From contig JAIMKR010000001.1 in assembly GCA_020692325.1 (NCBI GenBank), positions 343,753 to 407,752 on the forward strand: DNA of 64,000 nt. Reading direction: 5' to 3'. Shown in pieces: positions 24,986-33,416 of this stretch (positions are counted from its first letter, which is position 1; every line of letters begins with the position of its first letter). The position numbers were made by a program, and so were the translations under genes. The stretch is from Desulfocurvus sp. (GTDB taxonomy: Bacteria > Desulfobacterota > Desulfovibrionia > Desulfovibrionales > Desulfovibrionaceae). Under the pieces are notes generated by a model. That model had not been told where the DNA came from, did no database searches, and was given only the letters and a program-made list of their open reading frames with translations.

Positions 24986-25429
24986 CTAGTCCGCGCGCCT
25001 CAGCTCGCCCTGGTCCCAAACCTTGCCGTCGCTTTTGGTCAACGTGTAGGAGACGCCGCCCCCGCTTTCCAGGCGAACGGCGACCTGGCCGTCGATCATG
25101 GCGTCACACCGGCCGCCATTGGTCTCGTAAACCCCGGCCGAAAAGCTGTTCGCGGAGGGGGCTGCGGGCGGCTCGAACGCGACGGCGCAGTTGAGGGGGC
25201 TGCGATACAGGATTTTCCTGATCTCCCCCCGCAGGGTGAGCGTTACGGCCGCGCCACGGCTTCCGGACCCGGAAGCGACGCCGGCCCACACGCCCTGCAT
25301 GTCGCCGCCGGCCGCCGCCACGCTCCCGGCCTGGGCTAGGCATCCGGCGTTCATCAACGCCAAGGTGGTGAACAAAGCCAAGAGAAACACGCCGAAACGC
25401 TTTTTCGTCTGACGGATACCTGTCGCCAT
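24986..25429 (-). CDS. Exported small protein, possible lipoprotein
   Basis: 147 aa from MATGIRQ, with AAGGAG upstream. Residues 1-34 form a signal peptide: basic RQTKKR, then hydrophobic FGVFLLALFTTLALM and NAGC. The Cys could be a lipidation site, but the -3 residue is Asn, which is unusual; a Sec peptidase cut near LAQA is the alternative. The mature part is about 110 residues, predicted beta-rich (VTLTLRGEIRKIL, AVRLESGGGVSYTLT), with two further cysteines. I do not recognise a family. The frame extends upstream, but the signal peptide fixes the start. Confidence 0.65.
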   Translation of the reverse strand: MATGIRQTKKRFGVFLLALFTTLALMNAGCLAQAGSVAAAGGDMQGVWAGVASGSGSRGAAVTLTLRGEIRKILYRSPLNCAVAFEPPAAPSANSFSAGVYETNGGRCDAMIDGQVAVRLESGGGVSYTLTKSDGKVWDQGELRRAD

Positions 25430-25446
25430 CTCGCTTTTCTCCTTGG

Positions 25447-26058
25447 TTATTCCGTTGCGTTTGGGGGATTCCCCGAGGGCGCGGCCACCCGGACCGAACG
25501 CGCGATGGCCAGGGCCAAAGCGGTCTGCTCCCGTGTGAGCACGAATCCATCGAACCCTGCGGCGCGCGACAACAACCGGCATAGCCGCCACAAAAGCGGA
25601 TGCGTCTCGGTCCAGTCCGCCCCACCGCTTTCGGACTTCCGCCCGGAGCGAAACATCGGGCCGTCCCCGCGCGCGGGCACCGAGACGAACGGCCGATCAT
25701 CCAGCCAGACTTCGCCCGCCGCGCGCTCCCGCCCATCGAAAACGATGCGCACGCGCCACAGGTCCCCGGCCCGTTCCGCGCGCCAGCGCCCGGGGGCGTC
25801 CTCCCGGTCCCCCCGGATGACCAGGGCGCGCACGCCCGCCAGCGGAAACGGAAACATCCGGCGCATTTCGCACTCGAAAGACAGGGCGAGGGAGGCGATC
25901 CAGCATGCGCCATACCCGCCCCCGGACGGGAGGGAGGCACCCTCCTCCGTCCGACCGCCGTCTCGAACCGCCGTTTCCCGCCGGCACAGCACATTCTGGG
26001 CGATTATCAGCTCCGATTGAAGCGCCGCGAGCAGATCATCGAAGCGCACCGCCGCCAT
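25447..26058 (-). CDS. Hypothetical protein of the DUF2589 module
   Basis: 203 aa, soluble, no family recognised. The first helix (RFDDLLAALQSELIIAQNVL) has the same layout as the N-termini of the two DUF2589-type neighbours. After a Gly-rich loop comes a mixed region (FPFPLAGVRALVIRGD, LWRVRIVFDGRERAAGEVWL). The ATG overlaps the TGA of the gene before it by one base, with a GTG one codon earlier as alternative, so the two are coupled. Confidence 0.6.
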   Translation of the reverse strand: MAAVRFDDLLAALQSELIIAQNVLCRRETAVRDGGRTEEGASLPSGGGYGACWIASLALSFECEMRRMFPFPLAGVRALVIRGDREDAPGRWRAERAGDLWRVRIVFDGRERAAGEVWLDDRPFVSVPARGDGPMFRSGRKSESGGADWTETHPLLWRLCRLLSRAAGFDGFVLTREQTALALAIARSVRVAAPSGNPPNATE

Positions 26059-26330
26059 CACTGCCTCCGGGATTCATCCTCGAGCCACATCGGTTTGCGC
26101 GGGAAACCCACGTGATAGACGATCCATTGCAGCACGGCCTGATGCTCACCCATCTGCAGCACGAGGAAACTTTTCTCGATGGCGATGATGCAGCCCCTGG
26201 GGACCGAGGTCAGGCACTTGTTCAGCAACTCTGCGGCCTTTTCGAGCTCCTCCGGCGAAAGCAGCCGGTTGGGATCATTGCTGCCCACGGTGATGCGCTT
26301 CACATATTTGATTTCCGTGAGATCAAACAT
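26058..26330 (-). CDS. Small hypothetical protein of the DUF2589 module
   Basis: 90 aa, soluble. It begins MFDLTEIKYVKRITVGSNDP, followed by a likely helix (LSPEELEKAAELLNKCL) and strands around GCIIAIEKSFLVLQMGEHQ. GAGGAAGCG precedes the ATG and the stop overlaps the next gene. I recognise no family. Size and position suggest a partner or chaperone of its neighbours, which is only a guess. Confidence 0.6.
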   Translation of the reverse strand: MFDLTEIKYVKRITVGSNDPNRLLSPEELEKAAELLNKCLTSVPRGCIIAIEKSFLVLQMGEHQAVLQWIVYHVGFPRKPMWLEDESRRQ

Positions 26331-26424
26331 CGCTTCCTCGATTGCGGCCCGAGATCGGGGAAACCCCGGGCCGCTTTCAATTGGATTGTCTCAAGGCGCG
26401 CTCAGGCCGCGTCGGCCCGCGAGC

Positions 26425-27126
26425 CTAGTTGTCGCCAGAGCCTCCACCAGTGCCTCCACCAGTGCCTCCGCCAGTGCCTCCACCAGCGCTGATCGCCTTC
26501 ACGGACTCGGCGGGACCGATGGAGCGGGGCGCGCAGGCGGTCTGCAGGATGTCCAGAACACGGGCCAGGCCCTCGGGCATGCCCTTGTCCTCGGCATGCA
26601 CGGACACATGGTACTTGGCCGAGTTGTCGGAGCTGCGGGTGTTTTCCTTGTGGCTGGCCACGGAGCCCTGCACATGCACCTTGGCCTTCAGGAAGCTCCA
26701 GCCGACGGTCATGTCGGCGGAGAAGGAGCCCGACTTGTCCTCGGACTCCTTGGAGGAGAAGGAGGACTTCACCTCCATGTCGAAGATCACATCGACGGTG
26801 GTGATGCTGAGGTTGGGCACCTTGACGATGGCGAGGAGCGGCACATTGAGTTCGACCTCCTCTTCCATGATGGCGTTCGTCCCATCCGTGCTCGGTTTGG
26901 GATTGTCCACCGGCCGCTTGAAGCGGAAGACGGCCGTCCGCGTGGCCCCGCTGTAGGGGTCCTTGTCGTTGGTCGGCGGCATGAAGCCGATGACCTTGAT
27001 GAAGTCCGCCGTGGCCTGGGCCAGTTTCACCTGAGCCTCGCAGGCCGCGTTGAGCGGGCCGCCGATGAGGTCGCTCATCGGCAAGCCCTTGAACTGATCG
27101 GACATGTTCACGAGTTCGTCTGCCAT
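26425..27126 (-). CDS. DUF2589-family protein
   Basis: 233 aa, soluble. The family hallmark is at residues 18-44: MSDLIGGPLNAACEAQ, then a helix ending ADFIKVIGF. A beta-rich body follows (VELNVPLLAIVKVPNLSI, then VDVIFDMEVKSSF), and near the end VHAEDKGMPEGLARVLDILQ, also typical. It ends in a Gly-Thr-rich tail from a 12-base tandem repeat. No function is established for the family as far as I know. It is the first gene of a six-gene minus-strand run that ends with a peptidoglycan-binding lytic-type protein. GGAGG precedes the ATG. Confidence 0.85.
   Translation of the reverse strand: MADELVNMSDQFKGLPMSDLIGGPLNAACEAQVKLAQATADFIKVIGFMPPTNDKDPYSGATRTAVFRFKRPVDNPKPSTDGTNAIMEEEVELNVPLLAIVKVPNLSITTVDVIFDMEVKSSFSSKESEDKSGSFSADMTVGWSFLKAKVHVQGSVASHKENTRSSDNSAKYHVSVHAEDKGMPEGLARVLDILQTACAPRSIGPAESVKAISAGGGTGGGTGGGTGGGSGDN
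26440..26487. repeat. Four 12-base tandem repeats in the DUF2589 gene
   Basis: Units of GCCTCCACCAGT (plus strand) repeated four times with two single-base changes. They encode the GGGT-type tail of the DUF2589 protein. Copy number could vary by slippage without breaking the frame, since each unit is four codons. Confidence 0.85.
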
Positions 27127-27663
27127 AGCGTTGATCCTCCGGTTAAGGTTGCGGATCGCGGCGGGGAACCATTCCCTTCATCAAACCCCTGCCAGGAGCG
27201 GCCGCTCCCCGGCCGCCGCCCGAAGGCTTGGCGGCCGATGTCCCGGACCCCCAGCGCCACACACGAAGGCCCAGGCTTCGGTCTCACATTCGCAAGTAAA
27301 AAAAATTAAGTCAATATAGAAATGACGTATTTCTGGAAACATCTTCACTCGAGGCGGAAAAATCGGCGCGCCCACCGCAGGCGTTCCAAATGGTCAATCA
27401 TATTCCATGGGTTGCGCACGGCAGGTGTTTACACGAGGAAACGACCGCAATGATCGGAACCGGCGGGGACCAGCGTCCACTTCCGTTTTGGGGCGTGAAT
27501 AGAGTGTCTCGGATTACATAGATACGGATAGCGGACATGATCGGGAATGGCGAATGCGGTCACGGATTGGTCGTGGACCGAAAACTACGCAGATGAACGG
27601 TCAGGCCTGGGGACGTGCCCCCGATGTGAAGCCGCCTCCGGTCCAGGGAAACGAGGATCGCGC
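27127..27663. other. Gene-free region between mqnD and the DUF2589 module
   Basis: 537 bases. Bases 27290-27370 are AT-rich on an otherwise GC-rich background (a run of As at about 27298-27306), the likely promoter region for the DUF2589 module on the minus strand, though I cannot fix the boxes with confidence. The rest shows no gene, tRNA or clear terminator for mqnD. Base composition differs from the flanks, as is common at the edge of an acquired block. Confidence 0.4.
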
Positions 27664-28500
27664 TTAGGCGAACACGTCGGCGGGCATGTCGCCGAGCCCC
27701 TCGGCGCGGCGAGCCTCGGTCATGAGGGCCAGGGTCGCGGCCTCGCCGGCGGGGCCGATGTCGCGGCTGGCGTCGGTGACGAAGGTGGCGATGTGCTTGG
27801 CGATGACCTGGGGATCAAGTTCCTGCGCGTGCTCGCGGATGTATCGCGCGCCGGCCTCCGGATGAGTGCGCGCGTAATCCAGGCTTTGGCGGATACCCTC
27901 GGTGACGGCGAGGGCGAGATCCCGCCCCAGGCTGCGGCGCATGACGATGCTGCCCAGCGGGATGGGCATGTCGCGCTCAGTCTCCCACCACGCGCCGAGG
28001 TCCAGGAGCTTGGCGAGGCCGTGCTCGGCGTAGGTGAAGCGTCCCTCGTGGATGACCACCCCGGCGGCGCAGTGGCGGCTTTTCACGGCCGGCATGATCT
28101 CGTCGTACACCAGCTCGACCATGTTTGGGGTCACGCCGTGCTCGCGGCAGAGCAGGCCGAAGATGAGGGCGGCGGTGGTGCGCCGGCCGGGGATGGCCAC
28201 GGGCCTCCCGTCCAGGTCGGCCAGATCGCGCGCGTCGCGGGTGACGAGGATGGGACCGACGCCACGCCCCAACGCGCCGCCCGCGCACAGGACCAGATAG
28301 TCGTCGAGCACGAGCCCCGCCGTGGCGGCCGAGACCTTGCACACGTCCGGTCGCCCGGAAAGGGCGGCCTCGTTCAGACGCTCCACGTCGGCCAGGGCGA
28401 TATCGAACGACACGCCCGGCACGTGCACCAGCCCGGCGGCCAGGGCGTGATAGATGTAGGCGTCGTTCGGGCACGGCGAGTAGGCGAGGGACAGGCGCAT
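27664..28500 (-). CDS. mqnD: 1,4-dihydroxy-6-naphthoate synthase (futalosine pathway)
   Basis: 278 aa periplasmic-binding-protein-like fold, cytosolic. It opens cyclic dehypoxanthine futalosine to 1,4-dihydroxy-6-naphthoate, a late step of the futalosine route to menaquinone. The family signature SPCPNDAYIYHAL is right at the N-terminus, followed by ADVERLNEAAL. The MqnA homologue at 31559-32413 shares the fold but not this signature. GGAGG six bases before the ATG fixes the start. It is divergent from tetR-mqnEC-mqnA, with the operators between. Confidence 0.92.
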   Translation of the reverse strand: MRLSLAYSPCPNDAYIYHALAAGLVHVPGVSFDIALADVERLNEAALSGRPDVCKVSAATAGLVLDDYLVLCAGGALGRGVGPILVTRDARDLADLDGRPVAIPGRRTTAALIFGLLCREHGVTPNMVELVYDEIMPAVKSRHCAAGVVIHEGRFTYAEHGLAKLLDLGAWWETERDMPIPLGSIVMRRSLGRDLALAVTEGIRQSLDYARTHPEAGARYIREHAQELDPQVIAKHIATFVTDASRDIGPAGEAATLALMTEARRAEGLGDMPADVFA

Positions 28501-28543
28501 GGGGACCTCCGACGGTTGCGATGCGGTCGATCGACGCGGGTGG

Positions 28544-28570
28544 TTGACACGTTCACGCCGGCGGCATAGT
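28544..28570 (+). promoter_or_regulatory. Candidate promoter of tetR-mqn operon
   Basis: TTGACA (28544-28549) with a CATAGT -10-like box (28565-28570), spacing 15, shorter than ideal. The first operator starts six bases downstream, so a bound regulator would block transcription starts. Confidence 0.4.
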
Positions 28571-28575
28571 GGAAA

Positions 28576-28611
28576 TGACCACCCGGTCACAAAGGAATGA
28601 CCACCCGGTCA
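28576..28611. promoter_or_regulatory. Tandem TetR-type operators
   Basis: Two identical 14-base sites, TGACC-ACCC-GGTCA, at 28576-28589 and 28598-28611, exactly 22 bases (two helical turns) apart. Each has inverted TGACC/GGTCA halves. They lie between mqnD and tetR, upstream of tetR's start, the normal place for an autoregulated TetR repressor that may also act on the divergent gene. Confidence 0.75.
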
Positions 28612-28655
28612 TTCCGGCGGCCACGATACCCGGCCGAGGCAGGAGAGGCAAGCAC

Positions 28656-29342
28656 ATGGACGGCAAACGATCGACATTCGACAACCTGGAACCGCAAAAA
28701 CGCGGCCGCGTGCTGAACGAATCCCTGCGCGAGTTCGCCGAGCACGGCTACCACCAGGCCAGCATGAACCGCATCGTCGCGCGGCTGGGCATCGCCAAGG
28801 GGTCGCTGTTCCAATACTTCGGCAGCAAGGAGGGGCTGTTCCGCCGCCTATTCTCCCTGGCGCTGGACGAGTTGAAAGCCCCGCTCAAGGCCATCCGCGA
28901 CTCGGGCGGCGGCGAGCCTTTTCCCGAACGCCTGCGCCAAGTGTTCCTGGCCGGCGCGGACTTCACACGCGCGCACCCGCTCATCTGGAGCGTGTACCGG
29001 CGCATGACGAGTCAGGACGACTTTCCCCTGCGCGAGACGTTGTTGAAAAAGGTGCGCGAGGAGGCCCTGGGCTACTTCCGCGAACTGGTGGAAGGCGGCC
29101 AGGCGCGCGGCGAGGCGCGCCCGGACGTGGACCCCGCCGCCGCAGCCTTCCTCATCGAAACCATGCTGGACCGGGCGCTGACCGCCCAGGATTGTTCCCT
29201 GCTCGACGCAGGCCTCGGCCTCGCGTCGGACGACGACCCCACCCGCCGGCGGGCGCTCATCGCCCTGGCGGACCTCATCTGCCGGGGCCTCGCGGTCCCG
29301 AAGCCCGAAGGAGACCCCGATCATGCAGCAGATCACGCTTGA
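28656..29342 (+). CDS. TetR-family regulator linked to menaquinone genes
   Basis: 228 aa. The N-terminal helix-turn-helix is clear: FAEHGYHQASMNRIVARLG, then IAKGSLFQYFGSKEGLFRRL (residues about 28-66). The ligand-binding half (about 75-215) is helical and typical in length, with no recognisable ligand motif. AGGAGAGG precedes the chosen ATG. Its last 20 bases overlap the start of the mqnE-mqnC gene, so it is cotranscribed with menaquinone biosynthesis and probably controls it via the tandem operators. The effector, perhaps a quinone or pathway intermediate, is unknown. Confidence 0.88.
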   Translation: MDGKRSTFDNLEPQKRGRVLNESLREFAEHGYHQASMNRIVARLGIAKGSLFQYFGSKEGLFRRLFSLALDELKAPLKAIRDSGGGEPFPERLRQVFLAGADFTRAHPLIWSVYRRMTSQDDFPLRETLLKKVREEALGYFRELVEGGQARGEARPDVDPAAAAFLIETMLDRALTAQDCSLLDAGLGLASDDDPTRRRALIALADLICRGLAVPKPEGDPDHAADHA

Positions 29343-31548
29343 TCCCCAACGTTACGAGGCCCTGGGCCTGCTTGACGTGGCCGAAAAGGTGCGGACCGGC
29401 GAGCGCCTGAGCATTGATGACGGCCGCAAGCTCTTCGCCTGCCCGGACGTGACCGCCGTGGGCGAACTGGCCCACTACCGCCGTCTGGCCCTGCATGGCG
29501 ACGCCACCTTCTACGTGGTCAACCGCCACATCAACTACACCAACATCTGCGTGAACGGTTGCGCCTTCTGCGCCTACCACCGCGAAAAAGGCCAGGAGGG
29601 CGGCTTCGAACTGAGCATCGAACAGGCGCTCGAACGCCTGCGCACCGCCCCGCTCCCCCCGCGCGAGGTGCACATCGTGGGCGGCTGCCACCCGGACCTG
29701 CGCCTGTCGTACTTCGTGGAGCTGCTCACCCGCGTCAAGACCATGCTGCCCGAGGCCACGCTCAAATGCTTCACGGCCGTGGAGATCGCCCACTTCGCCA
29801 AGCTGGAGGGCATCTCGACCCGCGACGTGCTGCAAACACTGAAAAACGCCGGTCTGGCCATGATGCCCGGCGGCGGCGCGGAGATCTTCGAGCCCTCGGT
29901 GCGCCGACGCATTTGCCCCAAAAAGCTGACGGCGGAGGAGTGGCTGCGCATCCACGGCGAAGCCCATGAGCTGGGCATCATCACCAACTGCACCATGCTG
30001 TTCGGCCATCTGGAAAGCACGGACGACCGCCTGACGCATCTGGATCTGCTGCGCCGCCGCCAGGACGAATCCCTGGCCATGGGACGGGAGGGGTTCTCCT
30101 GCTTCGTGCCGCTGCCGTTCCAGACCGAGAACAGCGCCATCAAGGTGACCCATGGACTCACCGGCGCGGACGAGCTGCGCACCATCGCCATCAGCCGGCT
30201 GATGCTGGACAACATCGCGCACATCAAATCCTACTGGGTCATGCTGACGGTGAAGCAGGCGCAGGCCGCGCTGTTCTTCGGGGCCGACGATCTGGACGGC
30301 ACCGTGGTGGAGGAGAAGATCGGGCACATGGCGGGGGCCACCAGCCAGCAGGGATTGGCCAAGAGCGAGCTGGAGGCCATGATCCGGGGTATGGGGCTGA
30401 CCCCGGTGGAGCGCGACGCCAACTACAATCCCGTGGCCGCGCCCCAGGAAAAGATTTGGACCGACGCGCCCTCCCCCGCCACCATGCGCGGCCTGCTGGA
30501 CGCCGCGTCGGAAGGCGCGCGCCTTGACTTCGACACAGCCCGCGCCATTTACCGCCACGCCGACCTGCACGCCCTGGCCCACGCCGCGCACCGCGTCCGC
30601 CTGCGCAAGCATCCCGATCCCATCGTCACCTACGTGGTGGACCGGAACATCAACTACAGCAACATCTGCGTGTGCGGCTGCCGCTTCTGCGCCTACTTTC
30701 GCGGCCCGGGCGATCCCGAGGGATTCGTGCTCCCCTTCGAGGAGATCGGCAAAAAGATCGACGAAACCCTCGCGCTGGGCGGCACGCAGATCCTCATGCA
30801 GGGCGGGCACCATCCCGATCTGCCGCTCGAATGGTACGAGGACATGCTGCGCTACATCAAGAAGAACCACCCCATCCACATCCACGCCTTCTCCCCGCCG
30901 GAGATCGTGCATTTCTCCAAGATCAGCGGGCTGCCCGTGGCCGAGGTCATCCGGCGGCTGCGCGCGGCCGGCCTGGACTCCATTCCCGGCGGCGGCGCGG
31001 AGATTCTGGTGGACGCCGTGCGCTCCAGGGTCTCGCCCAACAAGTGCCCGGCCGGCCAGTGGCTTGCGGTGATGGAGGAGGCCCACGCCCAGGGCATGCG
31101 CACCACCGCGACCATGATGTTCGGCCACGAGGAGGCGCCCGACGACCGCCTGACGCATCTCTTCGCCGTGCGCGAGAGCCAGGACAGGACGCATGGCTTC
31201 ACGGCCTTCATCCCCTGGACTTTCCAGCCGGAGAACACGGCCATCCGGGCGCGCAAGCTCACCAGCGTGGAGTATTTACGCCTGCTGGCCACGGCCCGGC
31301 TTGTGCTGGACAATGTGGACAACCTGCAAGTCTCGTGGGTGACCATGGGGCCGAAGATCGCCCAACTGGCGCTGTTCTTCGGAGGCAACGACTTCGGCTC
31401 CACCATGATCGAGGAGAACGTGGTGCGCGCCGCCGGCGTCACCTTCCGCCTCACCCGCGAGGAAATCGACGCCCTCGTGCGCGCCGCCGGCTTCATCCCC
31501 CGGCAGCGGCGCATGGACTACACCCTTCTCCCACAACACGAAGCATAG
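29323..31548 (+). CDS. mqnE-mqnC: Fused aminofutalosine synthase / cyclic dehypoxanthine futalosine synthase
   Basis: 741 aa carrying two complete radical-SAM enzymes. Residues 1 to about 375 match MqnE: cluster motif CVNGCAFC at 76-83, then EVHIVGGCHPDL. It joins the MqnA product to SAM to give 6-amino-6-deoxyfutalosine. Residues about 385-741 match MqnC: CVCGCRFC at 449-456, GGTQILMQGGHHPDLPLEWY, SPPEI, DSIPGGGAEILVD and FTAFIPWTFQPENTAI. It builds the carbocycle of cyclic futalosine. Both CX3CX2C sets are intact. AAGGAG lies upstream of the ATG, inside the end of tetR. The intermediate hypoxanthine/adenine-removing step (MqnB-type nucleosidase) is not in the window. Sequencing or assembly fusion is unlikely since the joint is a normal in-frame linker. 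Confidence 0.9.
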   Translation: MQQITLDPQRYEALGLLDVAEKVRTGERLSIDDGRKLFACPDVTAVGELAHYRRLALHGDATFYVVNRHINYTNICVNGCAFCAYHREKGQEGGFELSIEQALERLRTAPLPPREVHIVGGCHPDLRLSYFVELLTRVKTMLPEATLKCFTAVEIAHFAKLEGISTRDVLQTLKNAGLAMMPGGGAEIFEPSVRRRICPKKLTAEEWLRIHGEAHELGIITNCTMLFGHLESTDDRLTHLDLLRRRQDESLAMGREGFSCFVPLPFQTENSAIKVTHGLTGADELRTIAISRLMLDNIAHIKSYWVMLTVKQAQAALFFGADDLDGTVVEEKIGHMAGATSQQGLAKSELEAMIRGMGLTPVERDANYNPVAAPQEKIWTDAPSPATMRGLLDAASEGARLDFDTARAIYRHADLHALAHAAHRVRLRKHPDPIVTYVVDRNINYSNICVCGCRFCAYFRGPGDPEGFVLPFEEIGKKIDETLALGGTQILMQGGHHPDLPLEWYEDMLRYIKKNHPIHIHAFSPPEIVHFSKISGLPVAEVIRRLRAAGLDSIPGGGAEILVDAVRSRVSPNKCPAGQWLAVMEEAHAQGMRTTATMMFGHEEAPDDRLTHLFAVRESQDRTHGFTAFIPWTFQPENTAIRARKLTSVEYLRLLATARLVLDNVDNLQVSWVTMGPKIAQLALFFGGNDFGSTMIEENVVRAAGVTFRLTREEIDALVRAAGFIPRQRRMDYTLLPQHEA

Positions 31549-31558
31549 GAGCGGTCCC

Positions 31559-32413
31559 ATGAATCCGCGCACCAAGCAGCGCCCCCCCCTGCGTTTGGGA
31601 CGCATCGGCTATCTGAACGTCTTGCCTCTGCACTACCCGCTGGAGCAGGGCATCCTGCACGGCGGCGATTTCGAACTCGTCTCCGGTCCGCCGGCGGAGC
31701 TCAACGTGCTCATGAACCAGGGCAAGCTGGACATCTCCGGGTGCTCCAGCGTGGAATACGGCCGGCACCCGGAGAAGTACCTCATCCTGCCCGACCTGGC
31801 CATCGGCAGCTGCGGACCGGTGCAGAGCGTGCTGCTCATCTGCCGCACCAGACCGGAGGATCTGGACGGTCAGACCGTGCTGGTGAGCGCGCAGTCGCAT
31901 ACTTCCGCCACGCTGGTGGACCTCATTCTGCGCCAGCACGTGGGGGTCAAACCCGTTTACAAAACGGGCGACGCCACGGCCCTGCTCGCCTCCGGCGAGC
32001 GCCCGCCGGCCATCCTATGCATCGGCGACGAGGCGCTCAACCTGCGCCGCCACCCGGACTATCCGCACCGCATGGACCTGGGCGAGGCCTGGCGGCAGTG
32101 GACGGGCAAGCCGTTCATCTTCGGTCTGTGGATCGCCAGCCGTGAGGCGGCTTGCGCCCGGCGCGAAGAGGTCAAGGCCGGCGCGCGCCTGCTCGTCGAA
32201 GCGAAGAAATGGGGGCAGACCCACCTGGACCTCGTTAGCCGTGAGGCAGCGCGCGGCAGTATCCTGAACGAGGCGGAAATGCGCTCGTACTTCGATGGTC
32301 TGGTGTACGATCTGGGGCTGGAGGAATTGGACGGGTTGCGGCTCTTCTACGAGCGTCTGGCCGAGGCCGGGGTAATCCCGGCCCCGCCGGAGCTGGCTTT
32401 TCTGCCCCTGTGA
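31559..32413 (+). CDS. mqnA: Chorismate dehydratase (futalosine pathway)
   Basis: 284 aa. Dehydrates chorismate to 3-[(1-carboxyvinyl)oxy]benzoate, committing it to menaquinone. Family features: LGRIGYLNVLPLHYPLEQG at the start, PPAELNVLMNQGKLDISGCSSVEY, SHTSATLVDLIL and GDEAL. GGAGCGG precedes the ATG, 10 bases after the mqnEC stop. It draws on the chorismate made by the shikimate route partly encoded earlier in the window. It ends three bases from the convergent LysR gene with no clear terminator. Confidence 0.92.
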   Translation: MNPRTKQRPPLRLGRIGYLNVLPLHYPLEQGILHGGDFELVSGPPAELNVLMNQGKLDISGCSSVEYGRHPEKYLILPDLAIGSCGPVQSVLLICRTRPEDLDGQTVLVSAQSHTSATLVDLILRQHVGVKPVYKTGDATALLASGERPPAILCIGDEALNLRRHPDYPHRMDLGEAWRQWTGKPFIFGLWIASREAACARREEVKAGARLLVEAKKWGQTHLDLVSREAARGSILNEAEMRSYFDGLVYDLGLEELDGLRLFYERLAEAGVIPAPPELAFLPL

Positions 32414-32416
32414 ACG

Positions 32417-33313
32417 TTAGGCCTTGCTGGAATTGCGCACGTGCTCGATGAACAGGCTGGCGGCAGGAAGCAGCTCCCGGCCCTGGCGCTGGATGAGGTA
32501 GAACGAACGCTCCATTCGTTGGGGCATGATATCCAGACAAACGAGCTCGCCGCGGTCAAGGTACGGCTGCGCGGCCAAGCGCGAAACCACACTCAAACCA
32601 AGGCCGGCGCGCGCACACTGGATGGCCGCCTCGGTGCTTTCCACCCAGAGGCTCACGGTGAGGTCGCCGATGGCGATGCCCACCCCTTTCAGCACAGCCT
32701 CCATGGCGCGTCGCGTTCCCGATCCGCGCTCCCGAAGGATCCAGGGCCAGGGCCGCAGATCACGAAGATCCTTGGGCTCTGGCCGACCAACGCGGACGGA
32801 TGGGGCGCAGACAAGCACCAACTCGTCGCGCTGCAACGGATAGGCGGCGATGCCCTGCTGCTCCGGCTGTGACCCCACGATGCCCAGCTCCAGACGCCCC
32901 TGGCCCACCTGCCGGATGATGGCGTCGGTGTCGCCGATGGTCATATGCACGCGCAGGCTGGGATACAGCGCCAAGAAACTCTGCAGCAGCCGGGGCAAAA
33001 TATAGTTGGCCGGGATGGTGCTGCCGCCAAGCAGCAAATCACCCACAACCATGTCGCGCAGGAGGCCGATCTCGGAATTGATACGTCCAACCTGCTGGAA
33101 CACCTGCCGCGCACCCCGGTAGAGCACCTCGCCGGCCTGGGTAGGCAGGACGGTGCGTCCCAGACGGTCGAAAAGGGGCACGCCGAGTTCGTCTTCCAAA
33201 TTCGCCACGTGAGCGCTAATGGTCGGCTGGGAAAGCTGGAGTTCAAGTCCGGCTTTGGAAAAACTTTTCAGTTCATAAACCTTGCAAAAGGCCTCAAGTT
33301 TACGAAAATCCAT
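32417..33313 (-). CDS. LysR-family regulator of the selenium-metabolism-associated type
   Basis: 298 aa. The N-terminal winged helix (residues 1-60) reads MDFRKLEAFCKVYELKSFSK, then LSQPTISAHVANLEDELGVP and LFDRLGRTVLPTQAGEVLY. The effector domain follows (LLLGGSTIPANYILPRLL, LELGIVGSQ). This pattern matches LysR proteins found next to selenium genes in sulfate reducers and clostridia, related to CysB. No selD/selA lies in the window, so the link is by family resemblance only. GGAGGTGG precedes the ATG. Confidence 0.8.
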   Translation of the reverse strand: MDFRKLEAFCKVYELKSFSKAGLELQLSQPTISAHVANLEDELGVPLFDRLGRTVLPTQAGEVLYRGARQVFQQVGRINSEIGLLRDMVVGDLLLGGSTIPANYILPRLLQSFLALYPSLRVHMTIGDTDAIIRQVGQGRLELGIVGSQPEQQGIAAYPLQRDELVLVCAPSVRVGRPEPKDLRDLRPWPWILRERGSGTRRAMEAVLKGVGIAIGDLTVSLWVESTEAAIQCARAGLGLSVVSRLAAQPYLDRGELVCLDIMPQRMERSFYLIQRQGRELLPAASLFIEHVRNSSKA

Positions 33314-33372
33314 TTACCACCTCCGGGAGCATAGCAGAATAGCATTATGATTCCCTATATCGCAAGCAAAAA

Positions 33373-33396
33373 AAAAGGACGGATATCCGTCCTTTT
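33373..33396. terminator. Bidirectional terminator after rplQ
   Basis: Perfect 24-base palindrome (AAAAGGACGGAT and its complement) with A- and T-runs at its flanks, giving a long T-tract on the minus strand. It ends the ribosomal supercluster about 20 bases after the rplQ stop. Confidence 0.9.
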
Positions 33397-33416
33397 CTTT
33401 TGGGGATCGCAAAGCG

